Source: Thelonectria olida (Eukaryota > Ascomycota > Sordariomycetes > Hypocreales > Nectriaceae). Taken from it: DNA of 64,000 nt. The stretch is taken from NCBI GenBank assembly GCA_020736575.1, contig JAGPYM010000005.1, positions 124,001-188,000 on the forward strand, written 5' to 3'. The position numbers and the translations under genes are program-made. The notes beneath the pieces are model-generated. The model worked only from the letters and a program-made list of their open reading frames with translations. It did no database searches and had not been told where the DNA came from. Shown here one piece after another: positions 1 to 10,651 of this stretch. The stretch's first letter is position 1. Every line of letters begins with the position of its first letter.

Positions 1-882
1 TCTATCGGTGATCGTTCCCGGTGTCGGCTTTTGTGTCTCCTTGGGGACCGTGATCGTGATCGTGATCGCCGTCGGTGTTCGGTTGATCGAGAACGGTCTC
101 TCCGCCTGCGATGACGACGACGTCTCTCTTCTTCTTCAGACCTGAAGTTTCTGCTTCGCGACCTCCTCCGCTTATTATCTGGGGTTGATCTATTGCCTCG
201 GTCTGACTTCTCATCCGTTCTGCTAGGACGATCATCACTATAGGACAACCTTCTACGGTGCGCCCGCTCGTGGTGTCGGTCTCTAGTCAGATCCTTGCTC
301 TTATCCTGCCTCTCACCCTGACCTTTATCATTTCTCGACTTTCGGGAGCCAGGAGTTTCGCGGCTCTTGGAGTCGATGAGGTCCTGACTTGAAGATGCAG
401 CTTCACTATCGTCGGTGCGCCGTCTCTTCTTCCCACCAAGAATGGCATGAATATCGCCCATCTGTCGCCTTCTAACATCCTGCTGGGTCGGATTCGTTTT
501 GAGTCGCTTCGCTTCTTCAGCTCGCTCCAAGTTCTTTAGGCGTGCTTGAGACTCTGAGGCCTCCTTGGCGAGCAGGGCTTTGTTGTGTGAGTCGGTGCCC
601 TTGATGATGTGTCGTAAGAATCGCGTATTGGGTTTGAGCATGTTCGCCGGCCTAGGAACTCGTTAGAAATCGACTGTCCATGCGCAGTATTGCCAACCTG
701 CATACTTCTTAGTTTGGCGATAGCCTTCCATGCCCAAGGCCGAGTACTTGAGCGAACAGTCATTGGCTTCCTCGGTGAGGCGACCAGCAACGTACTCGTC
801 CGTCAACAACTGGTCGTTGCCCATGGCGATTTCTTGTAGACCGTGAAAGCCGCGAGTTGTTGTGTTGTTGCGCAAATGGTCA
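1..882 (-). CDS. RS-rich nuclear protein, splicing-factor-like (3' partial)
   Basis: The frame runs off the left edge, so the C-terminus is missing. Two exons are supported: 706-882 and 1-651. The intron at 652-705 (GTATGC to CTAG) joins YRQTKK to PANMLKPNTRFL in frame. The N-terminal part has a compact conserved-looking block (RNNTTTRGFHGLQ, then LLTDEYVAGRL and CSLKYSALGMEGYRQ). A short helix follows (GTDSHNKALLAKEASES), then RRRQMGDIHAILGGKKRRR. From about residue 160 the sequence becomes an Arg/Ser-rich tail typical of SR-type splicing proteins. This layout resembles fungal proteins usually labelled pre-mRNA-splicing factor 38B, but that name is from memory and unproven. The first exon is not resolved: the reading frame meets a stop just upstream of a probable acceptor at 883-885 and contains no ATG, so a very short start exon must lie further right. 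The gene is head to head with the Sos7 gene. Confidence 0.7.
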
Positions 883-1188
883 CTATTGATTCCCCAAAAG
901 TTAATCGAGGATGAAGATTATTGCATCATTGCTGCTGAAGACTGCCGTGGGGATGGGGAACGGCCCGGTAGTTGGTTCTGCCGCCTTCACCGCCTGATGA
1001 GCCATTGTCCCGCACTAACCTAAATTAGGTTGAAAGTAAACATCTTTGCGCGACTCATCACCGTCACCACCACCATTCAACAATTGCGCCGAACAATACA
1101 GTCACGACAACCTGTTATCACAGCCACTGCCGACGCGTTAAAATAGAATTGAACCTCGGAGATATCCCCAAAGAATTCAGATACCGTG
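883..1188. promoter_or_regulatory. Shared divergent promoter
   Basis: About 300 bases lie between the minus-strand RS-rich gene and the plus-strand Sos7 gene. The stretch must hold the missing first exon and intron of the minus-strand gene as well as both promoters. I saw no clear TATA box. Direct repeats of CACCA occur near 1065-1075. Confidence 0.5.
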
Positions 1189-2040
1189 ATGGATCATCAG
1201 AAGACTGAACAGGTCCTCCGGAGATTGGGGCAAATTCAATCCAAACACGAAATCTCAATCATTAAACTCAGCGAGCCCATCTCGACATCAGCACCGCAAG
1301 ATACACGTCAGCGAACATCAGACGCCTCCAATGTCGATCTCGACGCGACGACTCCTGCCAGCTTGGTGGCCGACCTGGCTCATTACAAAGAGCTCTTCGC
1401 GAAACTACGCTTCTCCTACGTTGAGCAAGTCACGAAAGAAAAGTTTATACGCGCTATTGTGGGCGACCCGCCCTTGATTGTCACGGCAGCAGAGAACCTG
1501 GAGTTGGAAAAAGAGAATGCAGCTGCCAAGTCGGAACTCAAGGCTCTCAAGAACGAGGTGGTCGAGATGGTGGAGGAACTGGAGAGGAAGGGCAAGGAGC
1601 TCAGCAAGCGATACGAAACCGTTCAGCTTGAGAGCGTTAAGCTAAAGGAGCTACCATCTCAGATTGAAGATCTAGAAGTACGGGTTGCAGAGCTCAAGGA
1701 ATCGCAAGCAACGCCAGCAGGGTCAAATCCCAGCCTCAATCTCCCCCTGGGCAAGACACTCGATCTCGTCACGAAGCGCAAGAAGGAGCAGCAAGAGCTC
1801 GCACGGGAATTGGAATCTCTTCAGGCTAAGGCACCACGAAAGCGCAAGGAAGCTGAGCGATTGCGAGCCGAGCTGCAACCCCTCGAGACGAAGCGCCAAA
1901 ATAGCATGACGGCCGCAAAGGAAGCCAGGAGGAGAAAGGAGGCAGCGCTAGGCGGTGCAGCGGATGATCTCGAGGAGCGCGCCCGATGGTGGAGAGCCAG
2001 CGAGGGCGTGTTGTCTCAGGTGCTTGATATCAAGAACTGA
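1189..2040 (+). CDS. sos7: Kinetochore protein Sos7
   Basis: This is a single-exon gene of 283 residues. The start is the ATG at 1189; the GTG three bases earlier is ignored. The key motif is at about residues 65-95 (HYKELFAKLRFSYVEQ, then KEKFIRAIVGDPP), which I recognise as the signature of the fungal Sos7 coiled-coil family. From about residue 100 to 260 the protein is heptad-like and rich in Glu, Lys and Leu, consistent with a long coiled coil, and it ends in a short WWRASEGVLSQVLDI segment. In fission yeast Sos7 works with Spc7 (KNL1) at the outer kinetochore, in a role compared with Kre28 and Zwint. The length matches the family, which is about 260-300 residues. No introns or anomalies were seen. 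The gene faces away from its left neighbour. Confidence 0.85.
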   Translation: MDHQKTEQVLRRLGQIQSKHEISIIKLSEPISTSAPQDTRQRTSDASNVDLDATTPASLVADLAHYKELFAKLRFSYVEQVTKEKFIRAIVGDPPLIVTAAENLELEKENAAAKSELKALKNEVVEMVEELERKGKELSKRYETVQLESVKLKELPSQIEDLEVRVAELKESQATPAGSNPSLNLPLGKTLDLVTKRKKEQQELARELESLQAKAPRKRKEAERLRAELQPLETKRQNSMTAAKEARRRKEAALGGAADDLEERARWWRASEGVLSQVLDIKN

Positions 2041-4258
2041 AGCTGTTTTTCGTACCACGTATTCAACAAGTCAGGGGTCGCCTGTGATGGTGTTTTGGGG
2101 CAGGGAGTCGGAGGCATCCAAGGTCGGCGGTCGGCGTTTACGGACAGCGATGGATACGCAGGAGGGAATACGCAAAACTTGGAATACGGCGTTTCGGGGG
2201 CCAGTTACGGGTGCATATGATGAATGACAAGACGGCATTTCGGCGGAGTCCCATGTTCGTCACAGCCACACGTGGTAATGAAATCAGGGGGGCGTGCATC
2301 ACACACAGCAAACGGCGGATTCGACCCAAGTCGGGGAATGTGTCTGGAGATTCCGGTGAAGCGGTCTGGCGTTTTTTCAACTGGATCGACGGGAAATGCG
2401 GTGCGTGTGAAATTGTGGCGGCCATGCGAGGACGCGCAACTCTCCCAGGCAGCCAGGTCAAGAAACAAAGCGCAGAGCTGGACTCCCGCATCGCCCCCCA
2501 TTCCCGGGCCCATAAGTTCCGCCGATCCATTTGATCCCCAGACGCCGTATATGCGCCGACGGGACGGAATTTGACGCGACGTTTAGATCCCGGTAGGGCG
2601 GGCTCTTTTGATGGCGGCGGGACAGTTACCACGAACTAGACACCTTGACACCCAGCCAGGCATCAGCAAAACAAGGTCCTGCGCCTCCTTTTCACCAGAT
2701 TGTCCACGTCATGTCGTAATCTCACAGGGGAAAAAGACCAAAGGCTGGTTTGGGGAGGTGAGCAGACAAATAAGAGAATACGCGGAAAGCTGAGAGGCAG
2801 CCTCGGACTGGGAATACGCGCGGGGCTATCTGTGATTGAAGACCCCGCCAAGTCGGCCTCTCATGCGCATTGGGCCCTCGTGACCTGGCACTGGTGTCTC
2901 TCTAGAGAGTGATTTGATATTTCTGTCACCCATCCATGGGGTGATGAAGAAACCACAACGAGGCACCACCTTGGCATAAAGTCTAAAGGGAGGGTGAATG
3001 TTACACCAAAAGGGTCTGGGCATTTGCATGGTCGGTCTTGTGAGGTCTTGGCCAAGGGCCGCTCTGCTCAAAACATGCAAGCACGGGCAGCAACGAGGCA
3101 GAAAAATAGAGGGGGCCAAGGGGCAGGTGAATAAGGTTGGATGAAGCGAGGAAATTCGTATTTCGGATTCGATAATTGGCGGCCCACGTGTGCTTCAGCT
3201 CTGCGAGGCGTTGGCCACGCCCTTTTCGTCCAATCAGATATGACGCGGGCGGGCTGTTGAACCCAATGGCGCTCCAGACACCGTAATAGCTGACCCATGT
3301 CGTACTTCGTACTTCGCACACGGTCGCTTTGGCCAAGCAACACCATCAAACAAGTCACAGAATGCTAAGACTTTTCCAAGGCTTTGGTTACGTACGCTTC
3401 GCAGCTAAGCCACGGAGCCGAGAGAGGCGGACGCTTCAGCGAGACCGTTCCTTACCCGTTCTGCTTCCCAAGGATGCTGCTGGCCGAGAGGGGCCGTTGA
3501 ACTTTGGTTCTGAAGCTGGACTGGCCCAACGTTGGAATGGAAGGTCGTTGACGGTACGCCACCGTCTGGACCCCGTTGGCGTGTACTTTTGTACCAAAGA
3601 GGTGGTCACTGGTGGCTTGGTGTTGGACATGGGAAGGGTAACAAGGGCAACTTAACTATCCGCCTTATGCTTGGATGACACCGACTGCACGACGGGATAC
3701 CATGATAATCTGCACCACCAGGGCAAGTCAGAACGATCTAGAGTTGCGGCCCATTGCGCCGTTTCTGCCCCATTGACTTGTCCCCCCACAACTCAATCCG
3801 GGTCTGTCTTATTTCTAATTTAATTTTTCTTTTCTTCTTTTCCCATCTTGTGCGTGCAGGTTTTGCTTTATTACCTCCGTTGCACTTCGGCCCTTCGGCG
3901 CCTCGGCGGCTTCAAAACGCCGGGCGGGCTCAACTGCAGAAGGAGCCAACGCTGGGTCCCCTCCTTCCAGAAGACGCCAGACTCTCCATGGTCCGAATTA
4001 TGCTCGCTCTTGCCCCGGTCCTCAAAGCGTTGCCGTGTCCCGGCCCCACACGTTGGATCCGTGCCGTGACAGCAGCCAGGGGACCCCACCCGGTTCAGCA
4101 TGGGTCAGCAACCTGGGGTCTGTCATCGAGCTGCAGGAAAGGAAGGATGGTGGGCTGCAGGCTGGTCGGCCGTCGCTGGGGCGTACATTGGTACGCTTTA
4201 CAGTCAGTACGAAGCATGTAATAATAGTGGCGGTTGAGCACTATGGCTTGGGCTGGCG

Positions 4259-4286
4259 CCATCCATCCATCCATCCATCCATCCAT
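4259..4286. repeat. (CCAT)7 microsatellite
   Basis: Seven perfect CCAT units. Confidence 0.9.
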
Positions 4287-5720
4287 CGGCTACCTTAGGA
4301 AAGAGGAAGACAGGAGGAAGCGGGGGTTAAGCGGTGTCCTGGGGCTGGTTTGGAGGGGGCTTGCTGCTTGCGCGTGCAGAAAAAGGATGCGAGAATGCGA
4401 GAAATGCGAGTCCGAGGATGAGGTACGATGGGGTTTGGTGATTGGCGATTGGCGTAGAGATTGTGGTGTCAATCACAGGCGGTACTGCTCCAGCGATATG
4501 CTGGGTCAGAGATTGATTGCCCTTGGCAATGAGGCTTAGGTCGAGCAGTGTAATCATTCTCACAAAATATTCGTACTCCTCTCACCCAATGCAGTAAATG
4601 GTGTCAGTCTCCGTCACTTTGAGCAAACAAAGCCTCCTAACTCCGCCCAGCTCCTTTTTTTTGTTTTGTCATGTCTACCACTTGCACAGAGAGTCCCCTT
4701 CTCACGATGAAACTACTGTTGCTGTAGTTTGCTCGAAACCATTTCCCCAATCAGGAAATTCCTATCTTCACGCCCCTTGGCCCGAGCGATCGTGGCCCCA
4801 CAGCCCGGAGCCTTACAAGACCCCGAAAGCCGGCTCGAGCATGACGGCTCTCGCCATGTCCGCACTCCGCACTCCGCGGGGAGCGTATTTGCTTTGATTT
4901 GCCAAGCAGGATAGTTTTTTTTTACTTTTTTTCTCGTCCTTGACAATGCGCACACAGGCTCAGAGCATTGATTAATTCGTCAATGGCAGAGATATTTCGA
5001 TCCGCAGCGAGAAGGGGGGAAGGTTTAATCATGGTGAGCTTGGACGAGTGGGTTGTCTTGGGACCATCCTTGCAGCTTCGTTAGCAACAACAAAAGTCCA
5101 AGGCAGCAAACTCAAGTTGGGGAGCAATTAGGCGTTAAGGATGAGCAAGAAAACCCAAAACGCCAAAGATTGGCCTGTCGGACGCGCTTAGGGCTGACTG
5201 TAGGAGCTCACCATTCGCCCGTCGCGGCGTCCGCGTGGTGAGCCTCCCCAATCATCAATCATGGCAGCCCTGTCTTGCGGCCGCCGCACTAAGCCGCCAG
5301 GCCTAATAAGCAACCCCGAGAAAAAGCTTCATGCCGTTATCACAGAGCGCGTTATGCTTCTCGATCGAGGCACTGGGCGTTATGCTAGGGGTTGGGGGGG
5401 AGCAGCACAGTGTGGTGCTCACGTTGTTGCTATTGTAAGCGGTTTGAAATCTCGTTGGCTTTGCTTCTGACTTCCCGCGGGATGACAAACCGGCTCCGAG
5501 CTTAAAAATCCGATCTTCTCCACCTCTCGCGGCTCGCTAGAAGCGTTCTCGCGCGCGGGTTGACAAAACATAGGCTGGTCGTCAGTGACAAGGGGAGAGG
5601 AGGGGGGTTGAAGGGCGCGCTACAGGTCTCGATTTTGATGATGGATGGATGACAGTGTATGACTCTTAGTTGATCGTCCCCCTAACTCGAACAGCGACCC
5701 CGCCAACCAGTTTGACGGTT

Positions 5721-5740
5721 TGCGGTGCGGTGCGGTGCGG
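5721..5740. repeat. (TGCGG)4 repeat
   Basis: Four perfect TGCGG units followed by the degenerate copies TGTGG and TGCAG. Confidence 0.8.
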
Positions 5741-7370
5741 TGTGGTGCAGTTGCGGGCTGCGGGCTGCCGTGCGGAGACTTCCAATGTCCGCGACGGGCG
5801 ACGCTGATGGCCGGATTTACGGACTAATCATCGCAGTTAAGCCCATCCATGAATTCTCTGCTGTGTCTCCTTCGGTGGATGACTCCTCACCATCCCACTA
5901 TGGAATAACAAGTTGCATGCTAGCTTTTGTTGGCGGTACTTTGCACGGCGTGAAATTGCCGTTGCGCCCTGCACGAAGCACAAAGAGGGGAATACGGCAC
6001 ATACGAGCATGTCGAAAGGGGAGGGGTGTGAGTGTATGCGCTATGCTGCAGGTGGATTTGTGATGGAGTCTTTTTTCTTCACTGTTGCTTTCGTTATTTT
6101 GTTTGTTGATTCCGATATACCAACTGCATATGAGATGCGACGTAGGTAGGCACGTTGGGTGTCATGGCGTGAGGGAGCAGCCACAAATTCACCATCTAAG
6201 CAATCTCGGTGCGGAAGTAGAGCCAATTCCCATGGACGAAATGTGTGTGGTCCACGGAGTTTGCGCGCGTGTGCATAGTGAAAGGTCCGCGGACTGTAAA
6301 GTCGCCGGGAGCGGCGAGAGTAGCAAAGCATGGGAGAGCAGGGGTGGTGGGCCATGAGCATGAGACCCTGGACAAACGACCAGCATGGGCAGGCTAGTGC
6401 AGTTGTATCGTAAAAGCCGTCCATCAGGGCTCTCAGAGACACAAGTACAGATTTGCCGGTACAGTCAATGACGTGTGGACGGCCGAGAAATGCATGATCT
6501 GATGGAGATATCCCGGCCGCAAATCACACGCTGGACTAGGGAAGCCACTGTAGATTGCGGAGGACGGCACAATGGACGACCGGCTGCTGGCAACGTTATA
6601 GATTGGTCCATAGACTAATGTAGTTAGGTATTCATCATCACTCAGGTTGCATCCTGTTTGAAGCTCTCGTCTTGTAGAGTTGTTTTTGGGATTGGGGAGT
6701 CGGATTAAGAGGTATCTGATCTGCGCGCCGGTCTATCAAATGTCGGAAGAAAAATAAGAAGAAATGTTTCCCCATCCTGATCATCCATCCGTATACCATC
6801 CATGTCAGCAGAACACTTTCCTCAAGCCCCGGCGCACAAATGGGCTGAGTACTGATGCCATATGCCTGATTTACCAAGCCATGTTTGCCCTTTCCTTGTC
6901 CATCCATCCGTCCAATAGCCAAAAACGTGTCCTTCGTTTTCCTCTTGCTCTCTCTTTCTTTCGAAAGAGGGTAATCAGTTGAGGCGGGGGGGAACTGTAC
7001 AAAGTTGTGTTGTGTGTGTGTGGCCTCCGTCTTCTTATTCGCACCCCAAAAAGCCAACGCCATACCGAGCCCCACACTCGGCATTCCTGAGATTCTCAAA
7101 AATAAAAACACCTTGTTGATAAACCAAAAAAGAATAATGATAAAAAAAAACGAGTCGATCATGGTAGACGCCATGGAAAGACAAAATAAGTTTCGAAGTG
7201 AAGATTGCTGCTCAAATAAACTCCGTGCCGCGTGACGAGATTTTCCAGGACGTGAAGGAGGTGGCCGTTAACAAAAGTCTATACTGTTGTACACAGGTCG
7301 TTTCGCAAGTCGTTGCATTCTTTGTTTTTCTCTTTTCTTATGCATTTTGCTTTTACTTCTTTTGGTGCAA

Positions 7371-8570
7371 TCATAGTCGCATCGGGTCGGCGTCGTAGCC
7401 CGGATAGATCATCGGATCGCCCATGCCCATCATGACTTCGGGGTTGGGACATGAGAGGACGTGGGGCTTGATGGTGCCAAACTCGGACTCGACGAGGCCT
7501 TGATTTAGCATGTCCATGTTCTGCATCACGCCGGCTTGGAGGAACTGCATGGTGAGGTCGTTGGGCTGCGGCTTGTTCATGGTCCAGGCGGGGAAGTTGG
7601 GTATCGAGGGCGATTGCGAGGGGAACAGGGCCGTGGCGTCCATCTCGGGAGGGGGCGCCGCAAAGTCGAAGTCGTGGCTGCCTGTGAAGCTTTGAGGTGA
7701 GAGAGTCATGGCGTTGCTGCCCTGGCCAAAGGCGGCCTTGCGGTAGTCTTCAAAGTCGGAGTGGTCGATTTCTGACGACGAGGCGCGCTCGGTTCGGTTG
7801 TACACGGACGAGTCGGTATCCTTGACCACCTCCTCCAGCTGCTGAGGCTTCTGCTCCTTCTGCTGATCCTCGAGCTGGCGGGCCAGCTCAGCCATGTCGG
7901 CTTCGTCTTCGGGGAATACGGAGTGGACGGGGAGATCGATGTCGCTGTTGGGTCGGATGCAGCCAAGCTTCTGGGCAATATTGTGGATCACAGGCTGGCC
8001 GCGGTCGTTCAATTCAGGCTCACCAAGCTCCCATTGTTGACCATTGCGGACCATGGAGTAGAGCTTGTGGACAGTGGCGATGAGGGCGAGTTGCGTGTTC
8101 TCGAGGACCTCGGCGTACCTAGTATTGGTGTAAGTAAGAATGAGGCGGGCCTGTAACCGTCTTACACGTACCCTCGAGGAAGCTGCTTGTACTCCATCTT
8201 CTTGCGAACGCCGGCGGTGCAAACCAAACCGTCATCCTTGCATCGCTTACAAGGGAATTCACCGTCACACTGTTGTGTTTGTGTTAGCTCTGTGCGAGGT
8301 GAGACAAGCAGGGCGAAGCTCAGTGACACGTACCTTGGTCTTCTTCATTCTGCATCTCTCACAAGCCTTCCAGACTCTCTTATGTCGACCATCCATACCG
8401 GTGCTGTGGGCGAGGTGGTCGTGATGGTGAATGGTAGCAGCGCTGGAGCTGGCACGTTTTGATGTTCGGTGAACAGGCTTGACAGACTTGGTACTTGAAG
8501 AGGTGCTCTTGCGAGAGAGGGTAGACTTATGATCCTCCGCGGGAGGGGATGGCAGGCCTTGCGAACCCAT
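7371..8570 (-). CDS. Zn2Cys6 (GAL4-type) transcription factor
   Basis: Three exons (8334-8570, 8172-8269, 7371-8118) encode about 360 residues. The introns are 8270-8333 and 8119-8171; both start GTACGTG and end in AG. The N-terminus is Ser/Thr/Lys-rich. The DNA-binding cluster is complete only after the first intron is removed: Cys70, 73, 80, 86, 89 and 96 with the spacing CX2CX6CX5CX2CX6C, preceded by RVWKACERCRMKK. Next comes a well-ordered block (YAEVLENTQLALIATVHKLY, then NIAQKLGCIRPNSDIDLPVH) that looks conserved, then an acidic, Gln-rich segment (EDQQKEQKPQQLEE) and a Ser/Pro/Met-rich tail suited to transactivation. The usual large Fungal_trans middle homology region is absent, so this is a short Zn-cluster regulator. 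The target genes are unknown. Its leader is long and its flanks are gene-poor, as often seen for developmental regulators; that last point is inference. Confidence 0.88.
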
Positions 8571-10100
8571 TGTAATGGTGTATCACTGAAGTGAGGTGGG
8601 CAGGTGAATTATTAAGGTGATGGTATGAGATGGGTGTAAGTGGGAGTGAGAAGGAACTAAGAACTCGGGACAGGATGAGGTGATGTATAATAATAATAAT
8701 GGAAGTGAAGAAGGAAGACCCCGTATGTAAGTAACGAGAAAAAAAGAGGCCAGGGAGCTTAATAATGGGCAAGAGGTCGAGATGATATAACGCGCAGCGT
8801 GTTAGGCTGGGGAGTGTGGTGGGAATGGGAGTGCGACTGGGATTGGGAGTGTGTGTGAGTGAGGCAGAGAAGAAAATCACAGACCACACAGGGGGAGTGT
8901 AGCGAAGAGGGAGTGTGAAATGTGATTTCGAGGTGCGATGGGCTTTGTCGATGTGCAACGGCCAGCTTGGGTGAGACGGGCTCGGAGTGCACACTCGGAC
9001 TGTAGGCTCGGAGGGTTTTGATCAAGTTTCCGCCGTGCACGGGGGTGAGGGGGGTGTCGATAGCTTTCGGCGAGGTCTTTATGTCCGAGAAAGCGAAAGC
9101 GACGAGGAACAAGGGTCAAGGACGATGAGTGATGAAGACAGAGGCACGATGATGGATGATGGCTGTGTGGGTCGCCCCGCGGCCGTCGCAGCGAGCTTTT
9201 TTGGGTCGATGACCCCAGCAAGCAAGAGGACGCCTTTGTGTCTCCAAAAGTCCGCGCGGCGGACTTACGGGAATACGTACAGATTGCCCTATGCAACAGA
9301 GGGGAGAGGCCGTCTTCAGGGCTCCTTAGTGGACGCTGGGGGGAGATGGATGATCTGGTCTGACACACACAGAGGTCTGACCGAGTTGTGCTGGTGAGTT
9401 GGATGCTGCTATCTTGGCTGGTGCTTACAGAAGCAAGCACTTGCGCAAGGCCGTTGTCTTGGGTTGTGCGGCGCGGTGTTGTGTTGTGAAGGGCGCTGCT
9501 GATGAGACGAGACTTGGATCTGCAAGTGGCAGTAACGCAGGGCAGACTTGACGTCCTTTTAAACTTGTACGCGGGGGCTTGATGAGGCTTGGGGGTTGTT
9601 TGATCTGAGCGAGACCGAGACCGAAGTGTGCGTGATGGGCGGTGCCTCTCCAATTAGACGAATCTGGGTAAGAGAGAGCAGGACTTGGCAGCGGCCGTGA
9701 AGCTTAGTTGAGAGGTGGAGTGGCCAGGAAAACAAAGTTGATGTTTGCTCTGAATCCTGATGAGTGCAACGTTCAGTCGAGTTGAGTTGCTTCGGTTGCA
9801 ACAGCGTTTGTTGTTGTGCAGTAGTGTTGTGCTATTGCGTTTGCTCGCTTCTGCGGACTTTGGGATTACAAAAGACTCGTCCGCTGTCTGATAGGCTACC
9901 CAAAGCTCAAGCAGGCTGACTGCTTTTCTGGTTCGGCGTATGCTTAAAGTGGACGAGGGCGTAAGCAAGGTACCGTTTTGCTGTCCTCCAAACAAGGGGG
10001 GGGGACAAGATTATGAAGGATTGTGGTGATGGATGGCGGTGATAGGCATGGAGTGATTCCAAGTAAGACGTTTACAACAGATGAATAGCACCAAACCGTT
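8571..10100 (-). promoter_or_regulatory. Probable long leader and promoter of the Zn2Cys6 gene
   Basis: On the minus strand this stretch is rich in C, T and A, as in long fungal 5' leaders. It contains several ATGs with open frames, including one of 258 codons at 8877-9653 that is low in complexity (Ser, Arg, Pro, His) and shows no domain. I read these as upstream ORFs or chance frames in a leader. CTCACTT and CCCACTCC-like minus-strand runs occur near 8590-8640 and 8810-8860. Confidence 0.4.
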
Positions 10101-10629
10101 GCGAAGTGGGGTAGTAAGAGGTTTCGAATGAGCCAGACTGGATGAGGACGAGGATGAGGAAAGGTTCATATAAGATTCTGGTCATCAGAGCAGACACGTC
10201 TCGTCATGGATGCTGATGGCTACGACATGGACATACGTATACTGTAGATGAGCTGGATTGTCTTGCTTGAGATATGCGGGTATAGATGCAACGAAAGGGA
10301 ACCCAGACAAAACAAAAAAAAACACCACCTTGGCGGGCACGGGTAACGGATGGGCTCCAGCCTCCGCGTGGGGATGCCCTGTCCTGAGACCAGAGACAAA
10401 CCGCTGTGATGGATTCTAGAAGCAATCACCAACAAGAGCCGTCTTTCCAGCCTGCCTGCAGGGAAAGCCTCGTGCATCGCGTCTACGCGGTATGCCGTGA
10501 TGCCGACCGTCCGTGGCTGATCCTGATGTCGACACACCGGACAGGGAGTAGAATTCAGGACATGTACTGTGAAGAGATGTGCATATCCCGCCCGCAAGAC
10601 CGGGATGGAGCGGCATTGCTCAAAGGAAA

Positions 10630-10651
10630 GGGGGGGGGGGGGGGGGGGGGG
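10630..10651. repeat. Poly-G run (22 G)
   Basis: This is an uninterrupted run of 22 G, or poly-C on the minus strand. A run this long is prone to sequencing error, and its exact length should not be trusted. Confidence 0.85.

Larger units (their letters stand above)
2041..7370. other. Gene-poor stretch
   Basis: No protein-coding gene could be supported in 5.3 kb. Open frames here are short, overlap on both strands, lack recognisable motifs and do not join through plausible introns. Contents seen are a (CCAT)7 microsatellite at 4259-4286, a TGCGG repeat at 5721-5740, several CT-rich patches (for example 3815-3850), and an AT-rich stretch around 7090-7160 that probably belongs to the 3' end of the minus-strand regulator gene. 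An unannotated non-coding RNA is possible but not visible from sequence alone. Confidence 0.5.

Noticed and set aside
8877..9653. 258-codon minus-strand open frame
   Set aside because: It is Ser/Arg/Pro/His-rich low-complexity sequence in the presumed leader of the Zn2Cys6 gene, and is treated as an upstream ORF at most.
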